Of a DNA stretch of 64,000 nt, positions 1-10,731 are shown in pieces. A model generated the notes under the pieces. It searched no databases. It was not told where the DNA came from and was given only the letters and a program-made list of their open reading frames with translations. Position 1 is the first letter of the stretch. Each line of letters opens with the position of its first letter. The position numbers and the translations under genes were made by a program. The stretch comes from Cyclospora cayetanensis (taxonomy: Eukaryota > Apicomplexa > Conoidasida > Eucoccidiorida > Eimeriidae): contig NW_020312148.1 of the NCBI RefSeq assembly GCF_002999335.1, positions 62,001 through 126,000 of the forward strand, read 5' to 3'.

Positions 1-2841
1 ACACCCTCTGCAGCAGCAGCAGCAGCAGCACAGCGATCTGCTCGTCTCTGGATGCAGCAGTGGCGGAAGCACTTTTTCCTCCGGATCCACCCGTCCCGCT
101 ACAGCCGCTTCTTCTGTCTGCAGAGCAGCAGATTCAGCAGCAGCAGATTCAGCCGCAGGACGAGCAGGTGCAGCAGCAGGTAGACGCCGCAGTTGCTCGC
201 GAGCTGCAGCATACGCTGCCAGGAATGTACAGGCAGCGCCTGAAGCAGTTGCACGCTCTCGCGCTGTTGCAGCCAGAGCTGTACAGACACTGCAGGGGAC
301 TGTGTGCAGCCACGGAAGTCTACAAGGCGAGTCTTGCACTTCTACAGCAGCTTTTTGACAGGCCGCAGCAACAGCAGCAGCTCCACCAGCCAGTGGCAAG
401 TAGCGAAGCAGCGAGTGCTGCCTCTGCTGTCAGTGCAGCAGCAGGGGAGGCAACGCGCGCAGGAGAAGCGGCCGAGGAGGAGGAAGCCACACGAGCGACG
501 GCTCAGCCTCAACAGTCCTCGCCATCCTGCGGCAGTGCTGTCTCAGAAACGGCGGCAGCAGCGACGGCGCCAGCACCTCTTTCTCCTTCAGCGGCTGCAG
601 TATCGCCTGCGCCCAGCAGGCAAGAAATGAGGAAAGCTCTGTTGCAACTGCGGCAGTGGCAGTCAGGACTGGTCGGGGAACTGATGAGGGGTGTCAGGGA
701 GTACATCGGCCCCTTGGCAGGCGGATGGGGAGCCGCAAACGTCGGCTTGGGGGGTCCAGACACCACGCAGCCGACGAGGAAGCAGCAGGCAGCGCTGCTG
801 GCTGTGTGTGACAAGTTTCTGGAGACGTTTTTCTGCGGGCGCGTCGCAGCAGAGATTCTCAGGGAGAGGTGTATTGGAGCTCTCGAAGGCTGTACGCTGT
901 CGCGGGGTGTTTTGTTGACGTGCATCACGACGGGGGTTGTGTGTTTCTTGCAGCTGGTGGGGGCAGGCGACGGTCTACTTTTTCGAGTTTCACTGGCTTT
1001 ATGCGCGTTTTCGTTCGCTGTTGGTTTCTCGGGGGGAAGGAAAGGAAATGCGCCCTTGCGCCGCATTTTGACGACGCGCGTTCTCGCATCTGCAAGACCA
1101 GGGGAGGTGTTGTTTCTGTTGTTGCGCTGCAGGGAACCCATCGGGTGCTGCTCTGCAGCAGTGTGCACTTGACTCTTTGGTAGTTCGCGCTGCGGCGAAT
1201 GCTCAGCGCATGGCACTCACCAGTCTGGGCTGTGCTCCCGCCATCCGAGTTTATGTCTCTTCCATATGCTGCTGCATTCGCAACGGCGCGAGTGGAGCTG
1301 CTGACGGCAGCAAGCAGAACGCAGTCAAGGAAGCGTCTTCTGCGACTCCGGAGGGCAGTCTTCTGCAGACTGCCACTGGCAGCAGCGGCGGCAACAGTGG
1401 TGGGAGCGTTCGTACAGCCGAGGGGGGGGCCCCCGTCTTTGGCAGCGACGCTTTCAGGAGTTTCAGCGGTGCATGCAGGTGCAGCAGCAGCGGCTGCAGC
1501 GCCTGCACGGGCACGGGGAGCAGCTGGAGCAGCAAGTTTGCGGTGGACAAGAGAATCGTCGTTCGCTGTGCGCCTGCCTACACGTACAGCGGCTGCTTCG
1601 AGCTCATAAAGAACGCCATCGAAGCCACAGTGCGCCGGCAGCAGCAGCGCGAGCGCCAGCAGAGCGGCCAGCAACAACAGCAAGACCAACAGCAGCAACA
1701 CGCTCATCAAGAGTGGGATTCTATGCCTGTGCGGCAGTCCAAGTGTATCTACAGTTTGCCGTCGCTTTACGATGGTCCTGATGCACCCCGCGCACAGGAC
1801 CAGCAGCAAGAGCAGCAACGGGAGGGGAAGGAGCAGTGCTCCTCTATGCTGCCGGTGGATATACACCTCATTTTTGCGGCCGAGTCGGGTGTCGTCGTCA
1901 AAGTGCGCCGCGCTGCATGCACTGGCTGCTGCTGCCTCTGCTGGGGCTGTTGTTCGCTGTCATCGGCTCACGGCTGCGGTGCTTGCATCGTGCATGCGCA
2001 CGCATGTTCGTGCGGTTTGCTGCTGCTGCTGCAGGTTAGCGACAGCGGCGAAGGCCTGTGCTTGACGGAGCAGCAGCTTGCCTGGCGCTTCCTGTACAGC
2101 ACGAGAACGATAACGAGCGAGAAGTTGATGAAGGCGCAACCAGGTAGCTTCCTGCTGCAGAAGCAGTCGTTGCGCCGTTAAGTCTTACGAGCTGTCAGTC
2201 TTGCAGTGCGGCCCTGCGTCCAGAGCTGCGGCTCTTTGCCTGAGCTCCTTTTAAGTGGATTTTCGAGAGTCTCTCTCGTGGCACCTGTGGCTGTTGCGGT
2301 TGCTGCTGCTGCTGCAGGCGCCGCATTGTTCTCGGGTTGGGGTGTTGGGCTACCCTTGACGCGCATTTATGCTAGAGCTCTCGGGGGAGATGCGTTCATG
2401 GAGTCGAGGGTTGGGTAAGTTCGCTGAGTATGCCAGTCCAGCTTTTGACGCTGCTGCGACTCGTTGCTTGGGCGCGTTTAGGGCAGAGGTGTGGTTGTTG
2501 TTGCGTTTGAGGCGCCTGCTCGCTCGCTCGCGAGCAGGCGCCTCAAACGCAACAACAACCACACCTCTGGCTTTCTGCGGGATCTTAGCGGCGAGCCTCT
2601 GCAGCCAGCTTTTGCCATCTTTGGAAGCAGCAACGGCCCCCCTCCCCGCTCCCCTCGCACAGCCTTCTTTCATGTGCACCACTAGTGCTGCTCGTTGCGG
2701 TCCGCCCTTCGCAGACACGGCACGCGTTCGTATTTGTACATACCGGATATCAGTCCAAGCGCTTGCACGGCCATGCCGCAAACTTCGTCTGCCGCAGCGG
2801 TCTCGCCGTTGCGCTGTTGCGACCCTCTTTTTTACGGAGCT

Positions 2842-2883
<42 letters not shown>

Positions 2884-3036
2884 GAGCAGGGCCGCCTACA
2901 ACGGCAGTAGGGGCAGCAGCTTGCGTGTTTGACGATGAGAACCTTGTGGAGAAAGAGTAGCGGATCAGTCTTGGTAGCTGGCGAACAACTGTACATCTTT
3001 CAGCTGCCCACGCTAGAGACGGGTTTACCGTTGTGA
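1..3036 (+). CDS. Mitochondrial protein kinase, PDK/BCKDK family (5' partial)
   Basis: This is a GHKL-fold kinase that would phosphorylate the E1 subunit of a mitochondrial 2-oxoacid dehydrogenase. Proposed exons are 1-~890 (open to the left edge), 1159-1902, 2035-2143, 2318-2414 and ~2911-3036. Exon 1 carries the family's N-terminal helical bundle (ARELQHTLPGMYRQRLKQL, then CDKFLETFFCGRVAAEIL) around a Q/A/E-rich insert. Exon 2 has SLVVRAAANAQRM and the N box FELIKNAIEAT. Exon 3 has the D box VSDSGEGL. Exon 4 has the G2 box GWGVGLPLTRIYARALGGD. The last exon ends GEQLYIFQLPTLETGLPL and stops at 3034-3036. The exon 2/3 junction reads VVVK|VSDSGEGL in phase. The end of exon 1 is not fixed. Apicomplexan mitochondria use the BCKDH complex on pyruvate, so a BCKDK role is more likely than a classical PDK role (inference). 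Family assignment is firm; substrate is not. Confidence 0.88.
2484..2569. repeat. Perfect 40-bp inverted repeat in a PDK/BCKDK intron
   Basis: The left arm 2484-2523 and right arm 2530-2569 are exact reverse complements, separated by a 6-base loop (tcgctc). The arms contain the CAA/TTG run aacaacaacc and its complement. The structure lies in the intron between the G2-box exon and the terminal exon. The transcript would fold into a long perfect stem. Confidence 0.95.
2842..2880. repeat. CAG/AGC trinucleotide tract in intron
   Basis: This is an uninterrupted AGC/CAG run inside the last PDK/BCKDK intron. The same trinucleotide gives Q, A or S runs in exons elsewhere in the window, so it is spread through both coding and noncoding DNA here. 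Confidence 0.9.
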
Positions 3037-3713
3037 TGCGCAAAGGCGCAGTTACAGTAGAAACTTTATTGGGCAGTGTCATGCCATTGTGCAGCAACAA
3101 TTTTTCTAGTGCCATGCAACGAGCAACATCGCCGCAGCAGCTAGACATAGCACAACTCCGCATGAAAAAAGCATTTTTGAGGCCAGGCACACTGCTGTAG
3201 TGTACTTTCTTTATCCACAGTCCTTGCAATATGCAACGTCTTCCCGCTATTTTTAAGACGCGAGGCCCTCTGCAGGAGCAGGGATACAATTTGCTGCCGT
3301 CGCAGCGGTGGTGGCAGTGACGAGTGAACGACGTTTTTTCACACATGCCTTGCCCTGGAAAAATCCTGACTGCGTGGCTCTCGTTGCAGTTGCAGGATAC
3401 GAGGCAACAGCCGCGACAGCAGTGCTGCCGCTGCCACGAGGCAGCAGCGGCTCTCGACGATTGCCGCCTGTTCGAAGCCAAAATTTTGCGGTGCTTGTTC
3501 TGCCAAACATCTGCAGCCGTGGCAGCTGCTGGGAGGGAGGCAGGGAAGCGGGCAGGCTGCTGCTGCTGGCGCTCCGCCGTGTCTGTGTGTGGGTAGACGA
3601 CACCAGCTGCGTAGCGAGCAGAGTTGCGAGAAGGGAACAGCACAGCACACGCCCCCTTTCCCCCTTGGACTGTGCGCGTGTTGCTGCTGCAGCGGGGAGT
3701 GTAGGAAGCTGTG
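3037..3713. other. Tail-to-tail intergenic region (kinase / SAS-6)
   Basis: This stretch lies between the stop codons of two convergent genes. It contains CTG-rich patches that keep several frames open on both strands, but I see no conserved motif or splice-consistent exon. It would carry the two 3' UTRs. Confidence 0.6.
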
Positions 3714-6700
3714 CTAGAAGCGGCGATCTGCTGCTGCTGCAGACGTAGGCCGCAGCGCGGCGAGCAGTTTGACTGTGGATTCTGCCGCTGCTGCTGCTGG
3801 GAGTGTTGCTTTCGCCGCTGTAGCAAATTGGTGCTGCTGACGCAGCAGCAGCTGCTGCTGGACTGAAGGCGGCTGCTGCTGCTGGCGTGGAGAGAGAGGC
3901 GTTGTGGTGGGGGAGGCTGCACCCGGAGGTGTGGGAGCTGTGTCTGCTGCTGCTGCTGCATGCTGCTGGGGTGCAGTCGCGTAGCGGTCTAGGTACAGCT
4001 GTAACTGTCGAGACGTCAGTTCCTTGTTTAAGCGCGCGTTCACTGCAGCACAGTCAAGCGCTGCTGCCACCACCTTTAAGGGGCTGCCTGCATGCGACGG
4101 GAAGGCAGCCTGCCCCCCCTCTTGCCATGCGGCAACTGCCGCTCCACAGAAAAGCAACTGGTGGCAAGTCCAGGAGAAAGGGGCAAGAAGGATCTGCTAG
4201 GCGCAGAGCAGTCGGCTGCAGTAGCAGAGACGCACGCGAAAAAACTCACTCTCTTTGGAGGCTTCCAGCTCGGCCTGCAGCCGCTGTACTTGGGTTGCTA
4301 GTGTCTGGCACTCTGCATGCAGCTGCTGCTGTTGGCGTTGCTGGTTCTGGTGCTGCAGCTCGAGCTGCTGCTGCTGCTGATCTCGTTGCTGCTGCGTTTC
4401 TTCCAACTCCTTGAGCCTCGCCTGAGCTGCCTCCTTAGCCTGCAACAGCAGCGACAAAGGGAGAGCAGCATGTGCATGCGACCCCGAGAGGCATGCGGGA
4501 AGGAAGGCACTCGCATTTTCCGGAAGACTTACTGTTGCTGCTGCTGCAGCGTCTGCGGCGTTTTGTTTAGCCTTGGCCTTGCTGCTGCGGACTGATTGCT
4601 GCAGCTTGGCTACAACGGAGTTTCCCTGAAGACAGTCGCCCGCAGCACTGAGGGAGTAGCATTGGCTGCTGCTGCTGCTGCAGCCAATGCGCAAGAAAGC
4701 AGCTGCCTCGCACAGAATGGAGAGCAGCAAGGTCGCAAAAATTCGAGGAAACGAAGCACCACCCGCTAGGTGAGGCGAAGAAGCGCTAAGCTGGCTAGCA
4801 TTCTTTGATTGAGGTGCTCTTCTCGTGCGCGTCTGCGCTTGTTTGTTTGTCTGCTTGTCTGTCTGCCTTGCCGCTGCTACCCCCGCAAGCATGCGGCAAC
4901 AGAGGTGATGCATGCAAAGAGAGAGCCAGCCACCCAGCCTGCCGACCTTCTCGAGCTCTTTCACCAGGTGCTCCACCTCCGCAGATCGATGCGTCAACTC
5001 CGCTGTGCGCTGCTGCAGCTCCTGCTGCAGCAGCTGCTGCTGAGTAGTGCTCTCCTGCTCCCGCTGTTCGGCAAGCCTCGCTGCCGCTACTGCGGCGTCC
5101 AGCTGCTGCTGCAGACTTTTGTTTTCTTGTTGCAGCTGCTGCAGCTGCTGAACTTGCTGCAGGTGCACCTGCTGCAGCTGGCGTGCCTCTTTCTTTGCTG
5201 CTGCCTCTGCCGTAGCAGCAGCAGCGGCAGCAGTGCGCGTTTCTTGCAGCTGTCTCTGCAGATCCTCGATACACTCTTTCTGCTCGGACGCCGTGGCTGC
5301 TAGCTACAACAGCGCAGCAAGCAAGCACAACGCCAAAGAGGCACTAAAGGACAGGAAGCAGCCCCTTGCTGCAGAAGCGCAAGCGGTGAGGCGTCAACTC
5401 ACCTGCGATGCGTGCTGCTCCACGCCTTGCACCCGCTGTGCGAGCCGATTCCACCGCTCATTGTGCTGCTGCTGCTGCTCTTCTAGCTGCTGCTGTTGCT
5501 GCAGCAGCAACTGCCGCTTCTGCTCGTCTGCGGCAAGCAGGGCTTCCTGGTGCTGCTGCTGGTGTTGCTGCTCCAGCTGCAAGAAGGCCAGTTCACTGAA
5601 CGCACAAGCAAACGAACGCGCAGCTTTCGGCAGTTCACCATGATCAAAGAGAGACTCTGCAACCGTTCCTGCCGCTGCTTCTACATACACAAGGGAGAGG
5701 CGCATGCCCGCTGCAGCAGCCGCTCACGTCTCTTGGTGCTGCTGTTGCAGCAGCTGCACTAACTGGCGATTCTCTCGCTGCATGTCCGCTGCCACTGCTC
5801 GGAAAGAGGCACCGTTGCGCTGCGACAGCGACAATACAATGCACGAGAGGACAGCATGCCTCATTCCAAAAATTATTAGGCAGCAGCTGCGGCCTGTGTC
5901 AAGGGGCGTGGCGCAGTTGCAGATCAGACCTGAAAATACTGGAGGTGCGCAGTCAGGTGTCTGTACACCTCCGCGGCTGTTCCCGCTTGGAGGTCAAAGT
6001 ACAGATGGACAATCTCCCTAAAGGCGTTCGTCTCTATAAGACGCAGCACTGCTGTCGGCGCGGCTTTTGATCCTGCCGCTGCCGCTGCTTCACCGACATC
6101 TCCGACGGGCAGCAGAGCAGCAGTCGCAGCAGGGACTGCCGCAACTGTAGAGGCACCTGCCAAGCCAGCAGCAGACGCGGCAGCCGTTTGCGCCGCAGCG
6201 GCTTCCGGAGAAAGAATCAACACAGCAACAAGCCTGCACCCCAAATGCAGTGCAGTCCGCATGAGGGATAGCTGTCTGAACGCTGGGAAGCTGCCTCAAA
6301 TCTCACTCGCGCCTACGCCCGTGCAGTAGCCCTAGTAGCAGCAGTAGTAGTAGCAGTAGTAGTAGCAGTAGTAGTAGTAATACTAGTATTACTAGCAGTA
6401 GTAGCAGCAGTAGTAGTAGCAGTAGTAGTAGTAATACTAGTATTACTAGCAGTAGTAGCAGCAATAGTAGTAGCAGTAGTAGTAGTAACACTAGTATTAC
6501 TAGCAGTAGTAGTAGTGCTAGTACTAGTATGTTTATCATTATGATGATAATTAGTAGTAGTGGTAGCAGCAGCAGTAGTAGTAGCATACATGCGCCCCCA
6601 CGACGTCTTACCGTTGCTGCAGTGGCTCAGCAGCGGCGTCAGCAATGCATTCCCTTATGAGATCCACGACCTGAGGAGGCACATGTATTGTCAAATCTCG

Positions 6701-6962
6701 ATGCACAGAAGCCCCTGTGGTAAGCGAACGTCGGAGTCGGACTGTGGTTTAGCAGAAAGGGTGGCTTTGTTGCGCATGCAGTGCAGAAAGGGGGCTTCAG
6801 ACGAATGTCTGGGGGGAGAGAAAGGCATACACGGAAGCCGAAGGCTTTGAAATCAACGCGCAGCTGCTGCTCTTGCTGCAAGGCGGCAAAGCTAGTGCTG
6901 CTAATGCAGCAGCTGAAGAGGAAGGGGGGGCAGTCAGGGTCGCTCAGCTCGACGCGCAGTCC
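3714..6962 (-). CDS. SAS6: Centriole cartwheel protein SAS-6 (5' end unresolved)
   Basis: SAS-6 dimers oligomerise into the nine-fold hub of the centriole cartwheel. Proposed minus-strand exons are 6962-~6832, 6714-6612, ~6233-5930, 5819-5728, 5595-5403, 5303-4947, 4609-4534, 4439-4250 and 4087-3714. The first three encode the globular head: LRVELSDPDCPPFLFSC and LRVDFKAFG, then PPQVVDLIRECIAD, then RLIETNAFREIVHLYFDLQ (the conserved VETN-F strand). Exons four to eight form a long Q/E-rich coiled coil (RENRQLVQLLQQQHQE, VEHLVKELEK). The last exon begins near NARLNKELTSRQLQ, matching the conserved C-terminal WLNKEL segment, and continues as a Q/A/P-rich tail to a stop at 3714-3716. Most splice sites are textbook. 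Residues upstream of LRVELSD should lie in exons right of 6962; I could not fix them. Head plus coiled coil plus LNKEL makes SAS-6 more likely than the head-only paralogue SAS6-like. Confidence 0.87.
6335..6585. repeat. AGT/AGC/AAT trinucleotide array in a SAS-6 intron
   Basis: This is a degenerate trinucleotide array built mainly from agt and agc. About three copies of a higher-order unit each carry the palindromic core aatactagtatt. It fills most of the intron between the two head-domain exons of SAS-6. Its reverse complement reads as an open poly-L/V/I/T frame, which is a composition artefact. Confidence 0.85.
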
Positions 6963-7184
6963 CTGAAGCGAGCGCAGCATGCATGCACAGCAGCAGCCGA
7001 TGTACAGACGTCAGAGGCAGGTGCCTTCATGGAGGCATTACGGGGGAGGTGCCGTGATACAGAGGCGTCAAAAGAGGTATTTTGCGCAAGCACGTTTGAC
7101 CCCCGCGTTAAGGAGCGGCGTAGAGCTCTATCGGGGCAAGATCGATTCGATAGGGAAGAGGGAGGAGAGGGGAAGCTGTGCTGT

Positions 7185-8165
7185 TCAGCGTGCCTCATTG
7201 TATTTGTACAGTCTGAAGCAAAGGCTTCTGGCGTAGCCGATCGCGCTGCTGCTGCTGCTGCTGCATTCCTGCTGCATCGCGATGCGAACCTTGAGTCGCG
7301 AGCTGTACATACAGCTGATTCCAGGGGTGGAGACGGCTGCTGCTGCGGCAGCAGCTGCTGCCGCGCCGCACCAGCAGCCCTCCACTCCGCAGGGCCCCAT
7401 ATCCCGCAGTTCTTCGCTGCAGCAGCAGCAGACGCTGCTCAGCTGCTGCTGCATGCCGCTGCATGGCCATTCTCGCGCTGCAGGTGCTGCTGCTGGTGAG
7501 TCTGCAGAGACAGCCGCAGCAACGCCAGCGCCCGCTGCAGAAGGGGGGGCTGCTGTGGGGGCAGCAGCCATTGGCCAAGAAGCCTCGGCAAAGGCACAGG
7601 CTGAATTATCTGCACCGCCGCAGCCTGCAACGGCTACCCCTGTAGAGCTGCGCCGTCTGCCTGACGTCACAAGGGCTGCTCCTCTGCTCAAGGGTGTTCT
7701 TGCAGATTCGACAGACGCTTGGTGCTGCTGCTGGTGCTCGTTCGAGGCAAGCTGTGGACGGTGCTGCAGCTGTCGTTGCTCAAGGGCTTGCTGCCCGAGG
7801 CGCTCTAGCTCCTGCTGTATGCGCTGCTGGTGGTGCAGCTGTTGGCGCTGCTCGAGCTGTAGCTGCAGCTGCAGCTGCTGCTGCAGCTGCTCCTCGCTCT
7901 CCCCCCGAGTCCATTGGGGAGGCGGCTTGGGGACGATTGCCTGCGGCGGCTCTGACTGCTCTTCTGCTAGTCGCTGCCGATTCTGGGGGTAGCACCCCTG
8001 CAGCTTTCTCGACTGCTGCTGCAGCAGGGGGCTGCGGCTTCTCAGCTGCTGGACTTCTTGCGCTGCTGCAGTGGCGTAATCGGAGGCGGCAGGGAGGGCG
8101 GCACCCCCAGCATGAGTTGCCACCACTTGCGATGAAGCTCGGGGTGAGAGCGCAAAAGACTCCAT
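7185..8165 (-). CDS. Q-rich reading frame, possibly 5' exon(s) of SAS-6 or a separate gene
   Basis: This minus-strand frame has an ATG at 8165 (MESFALSPRASSQ) and stays open for several hundred codons. It contains EEQLQQQLQLQLQLEQRQQ and QQELERLGQQALEQRQLQ stretches that look coiled-coil and coding. It lies directly 5' of the SAS-6 exons on the same strand, and SAS-6 still needs its first N-terminal strand. A second minus frame near 7300 reads NQLYVQLATQGS, which could be that strand. I could not find a splice path linking them, so gene membership and both ends are uncertain. Confidence 0.35.
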   Translation of the reverse strand: MESFALSPRASSQVVATHAGGAALPAASDYATAAAQEVQQLRSRSPLLQQQSRKLQGCYPQNRQRLAEEQSEPPQAIVPKPPPQWTRGESEEQLQQQLQLQLQLEQRQQLHHQQRIQQELERLGQQALEQRQLQHRPQLASNEHQQQHQASVESARTPLSRGAALVTSGRRRSSTGVAVAGCGGADNSACAFAEASWPMAAAPTAAPPSAAGAGVAAAVSADSPAAAPAAREWPCSGMQQQLSSVCCCCSEELRDMGPCGVEGCWCGAAAAAAAAAAVSTPGISCMYSSRLKVRIAMQQECSSSSSSAIGYARSLCFRLYKYNEAR

Positions 8166-8826
8166 TTCTACACGCGGCAGCCTCCTCCTCCGCGGCAGGA
8201 GCATGCAGCAACAACCCCTCGAAACGGCTGCGGGTGCTCCTGCACTTGCTGCTGATTCTACTGGACACAGCTGTCGCAGCGCAAGCAGCACTAATAGCGG
8301 CAGCAGAGGACGCTTCCACAGAAAACACGCACAGCGGGTGGGGAGACCAGGCACGTCGCGGATCTTTGAGACGCCGACAAGCACAATGCCCCCGCGAATG
8401 CGTCCACGGTGCGAGCCAACGTAATTCTATGTGCTGTGCATTGATGCCACGCGCGCTGGAAACTGCTCCTTTGCCTCCCAAATGCTGCCGCTGCGGCACA
8501 TGCCCAGGACCACCAGGAACACCACCCCACCCACCCAATTCAAGACAGCCCCGGGGCCACTGTTGGAGCAGAAACTGCGGCTACATCATGCAACAACATT
8601 GAAAGATCGTATTCAAAATCGTTCAAGTACCCGGCTGTCTACTGCCTGTTCATGGCCGCGAGCTCTTGTTTCGTAGAACATCGTGCAGAAGCAGCAACAG
8701 CAGCAGCAGCACGGGCGTAAGCGGCGGATGCTGGGGTTCGGAAAGCAAGCCTGCTCGCCCCCGCAGCTGCTCTTCAGCAGCTCCCAACTCATGTGAAAAC
8801 TCCTGGCTGCTGTTGTTTCTGCATCA
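8166..8826. other. Putative divergent upstream region
   Basis: This lies between the start of the minus-strand Q-rich frame and the plus-strand gene at 8827. It contains a short CAG run near 8695-8712 and no recognisable coding motif. It would hold the promoters of both flanking genes if their starts are right. Confidence 0.4.
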
Positions 8827-10313
8827 TGCAGCCGCTGAGCCGTATCCAGACGCGGGTACACCGCCACCCAGCAGAGGGCGCCGCAACAGCCGATGCTGCT
8901 GCAGCTCCTGCAGGTTTTGCAGCGATATCAGCAGCAGATTCCGAGGCAGCGGCGAGCTCTGACCTCGCATTCAACCTTATTTCTGCGCTGTACAGGGACC
9001 TGCGGGGTGTTGCTGATGAAGTGTGCAGCAGCAGCAGCAGCGGCAACGCAGAGATGTGCCGCGCGGGGCTGCAGCACGTAGCAGCTACAGCGGCCACATT
9101 GGCTGCGGAGACGATGCCAAAGGAGCTGCATGACGCACTGCAGCAGCTCACTGCTCTCTCCGCGTGCACGGCTGCTGATGGTAGCGACGACCCCCGCCTA
9201 GAAGCAGCGGAGCCACGCTCGCCAGCTGCAGCGGTTCAGGAGCAGCAGCAGCAGCCATTTGCTGCTCCCCGAGTTGCGGTTCCGTTTGTTTCCCTTGAAG
9301 GCTCTGACCTGTGCATACACTTGCCGCAAGTACCTGATGCCACAGCAGCAGCAGGAGGAGCAGCGTCTCCTGCAACGGGCACTCCCGCAGCATCCGAGGT
9401 TCCCCTCGGCAGCTTAGAGGATCATGGTGCTCTCCAGGAGCAGCGGCAGCAGCAAGAGCAGGAGGACGTTCAACGAGAGCAGCAGGAAGAAGAGACGCTA
9501 TTGCAGCTAGACGAGCAGCAGCTGCGACTGCTGTGTGCCTCCGTTGCAGTGCTTCATGACGCAGCGGTAGAGAAACTGCGTGAGTTTTGGTGCAGGGAAG
9601 CGCCGCATCTGCTCGATCAGCTGCAGCGAGTCAGCTGCCATGCTGGTGGAGGTAGTGCTGATGCTGCTGCTGCAAGTGGAGGCAGCAGCTGCAGCAAACG
9701 GCAGCAGCCCACAGATTTACTGCTGACTACGTGCAAAGAAGGCCCTGCTGCTGCTGCACTGCAGCAGCTAGAGGAACTTGCGGGAGGGCGAGATAGCTTG
9801 TTGTTGCTGCTAGGGTTAAGACCAGCAGACACAGCGACGGAGCAAGGTAGCGGCGGGAAGGCTTTAGAGCTTCACGGGTGCGTGGACGAAGTTTCAGCGG
9901 CAAGCCCCTCAGCAGCAGCGACGGCAGCAGCCGTAGCTGCTCCAGGAGAAACAGCAGTAACAGCTCCAGCAGAGGCAGCAGCAACTCCCCGTGTGGTGTC
10001 GCTCGCAGACATAAAAGACTTGTCATTGCTGCACAGTAATATGCCACAGCAGCGGGGGCAGGCAGACGAACGGGCAAGCAGGCCTGCCTCTGCTTCTGTG
10101 GTGTCGTTGGCATCGACAGGCGCTTCGCTTCCAGCAGCAGCAAAGACAGCGCGTGCTGCATCTGCAGTAGATAAGGAACAGACAGCGTTTCAGCAGGTGG
10201 CGAGACACCTTCAGCAGCTGCATGCAGCCGTTCGGGACGAAACCATAAGGCTGCAAGAGCTCGCCTCTTTCTACGATCTCTTTGCTGCGCAGTCGCTCGG
10301 AATAGCCGACTAG
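8827..10313 (+). CDS. Unrecognised low-complexity protein
   Basis: A single open frame of about 495 codons starts at the ATG at 8827 (MQPLSRIQTR) and stops at 10311-10313 after FYDLFAAQSLGIAD. An in-frame start further upstream is possible. I do not recognise the family. Ordinary-looking segments (FNLISALYRDLRGVADEV, CASVAVLHDAAVEKLREFW, ARHLQQLHAAVRDETIRLQ) alternate with A-, Q- and S-rich stretches. The ordinary segments are probably helical or coiled coil and argue for genuine coding. No signal peptide or membrane segment is visible, and no intron is needed. The gene converges on the P5A ATPase. Function unknown. Confidence 0.65.
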
Positions 10314-10731
10314 CTAGTGCTGCGGCTGCTGCTGCAGAGCTTTCCCCGCGCGTGTGGCACGTGCATGCGGGGCTTGCTAGATGCAAAGGGCAGCGCTCGC
10401 TGCAGCAGCAGCGTGAATGTCTGTGCGGGCACTGCGTTAGCATTGGGGGGTTGCAACAACTGTCTCTAGCTCTTAGGCACTAGGCAGTTGTTGGGTAGAC
10501 TAGCAGCAGCACACCCTCGCCGCGCACAGGCAACTGTTGATTCGGGAAAAATTAAGTAGCTAAGCATTTTTTTCTGGCGCTACAGAGTCTGTCGTACATT
10601 TCCATAGGGTCGCACCAAAACGACACCTGCTGCGGTATTATTAGAAGCTCGAGCGGCCGTTGCTGGCTGCTTTAAAAACCCTCTTCCCCCGTTCCCTCTG
10701 ACTCAAAACGAAATGCCGATTGCAGCTGAGG
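10314..10731. other. Tail-to-tail intergenic region
   Basis: This lies between the stop of the unrecognised plus-strand gene and the stop of the minus-strand P5A ATPase. It is CTG-rich at the left and less repetitive from about 10440. I see no gene or RNA in it. Confidence 0.6.

Noticed and set aside
1177..2181. Treating the frame after 1902 and after 2143 as continuous kinase coding sequence
   Set aside because: Family motifs join only after removing 1903-2034 and 2144-2317, both bounded by GT and CAG. The read-through segments are Cys-rich CTG translations.
2750..3961. Minus-strand frame of about 400 codons overlapping the kinase 3' end
   Set aside because: It starts at a non-ATG codon, is made of CTG/CAG antisense sequence, and conflicts with the kinase terminal exon and the SAS-6 last exon in another frame.
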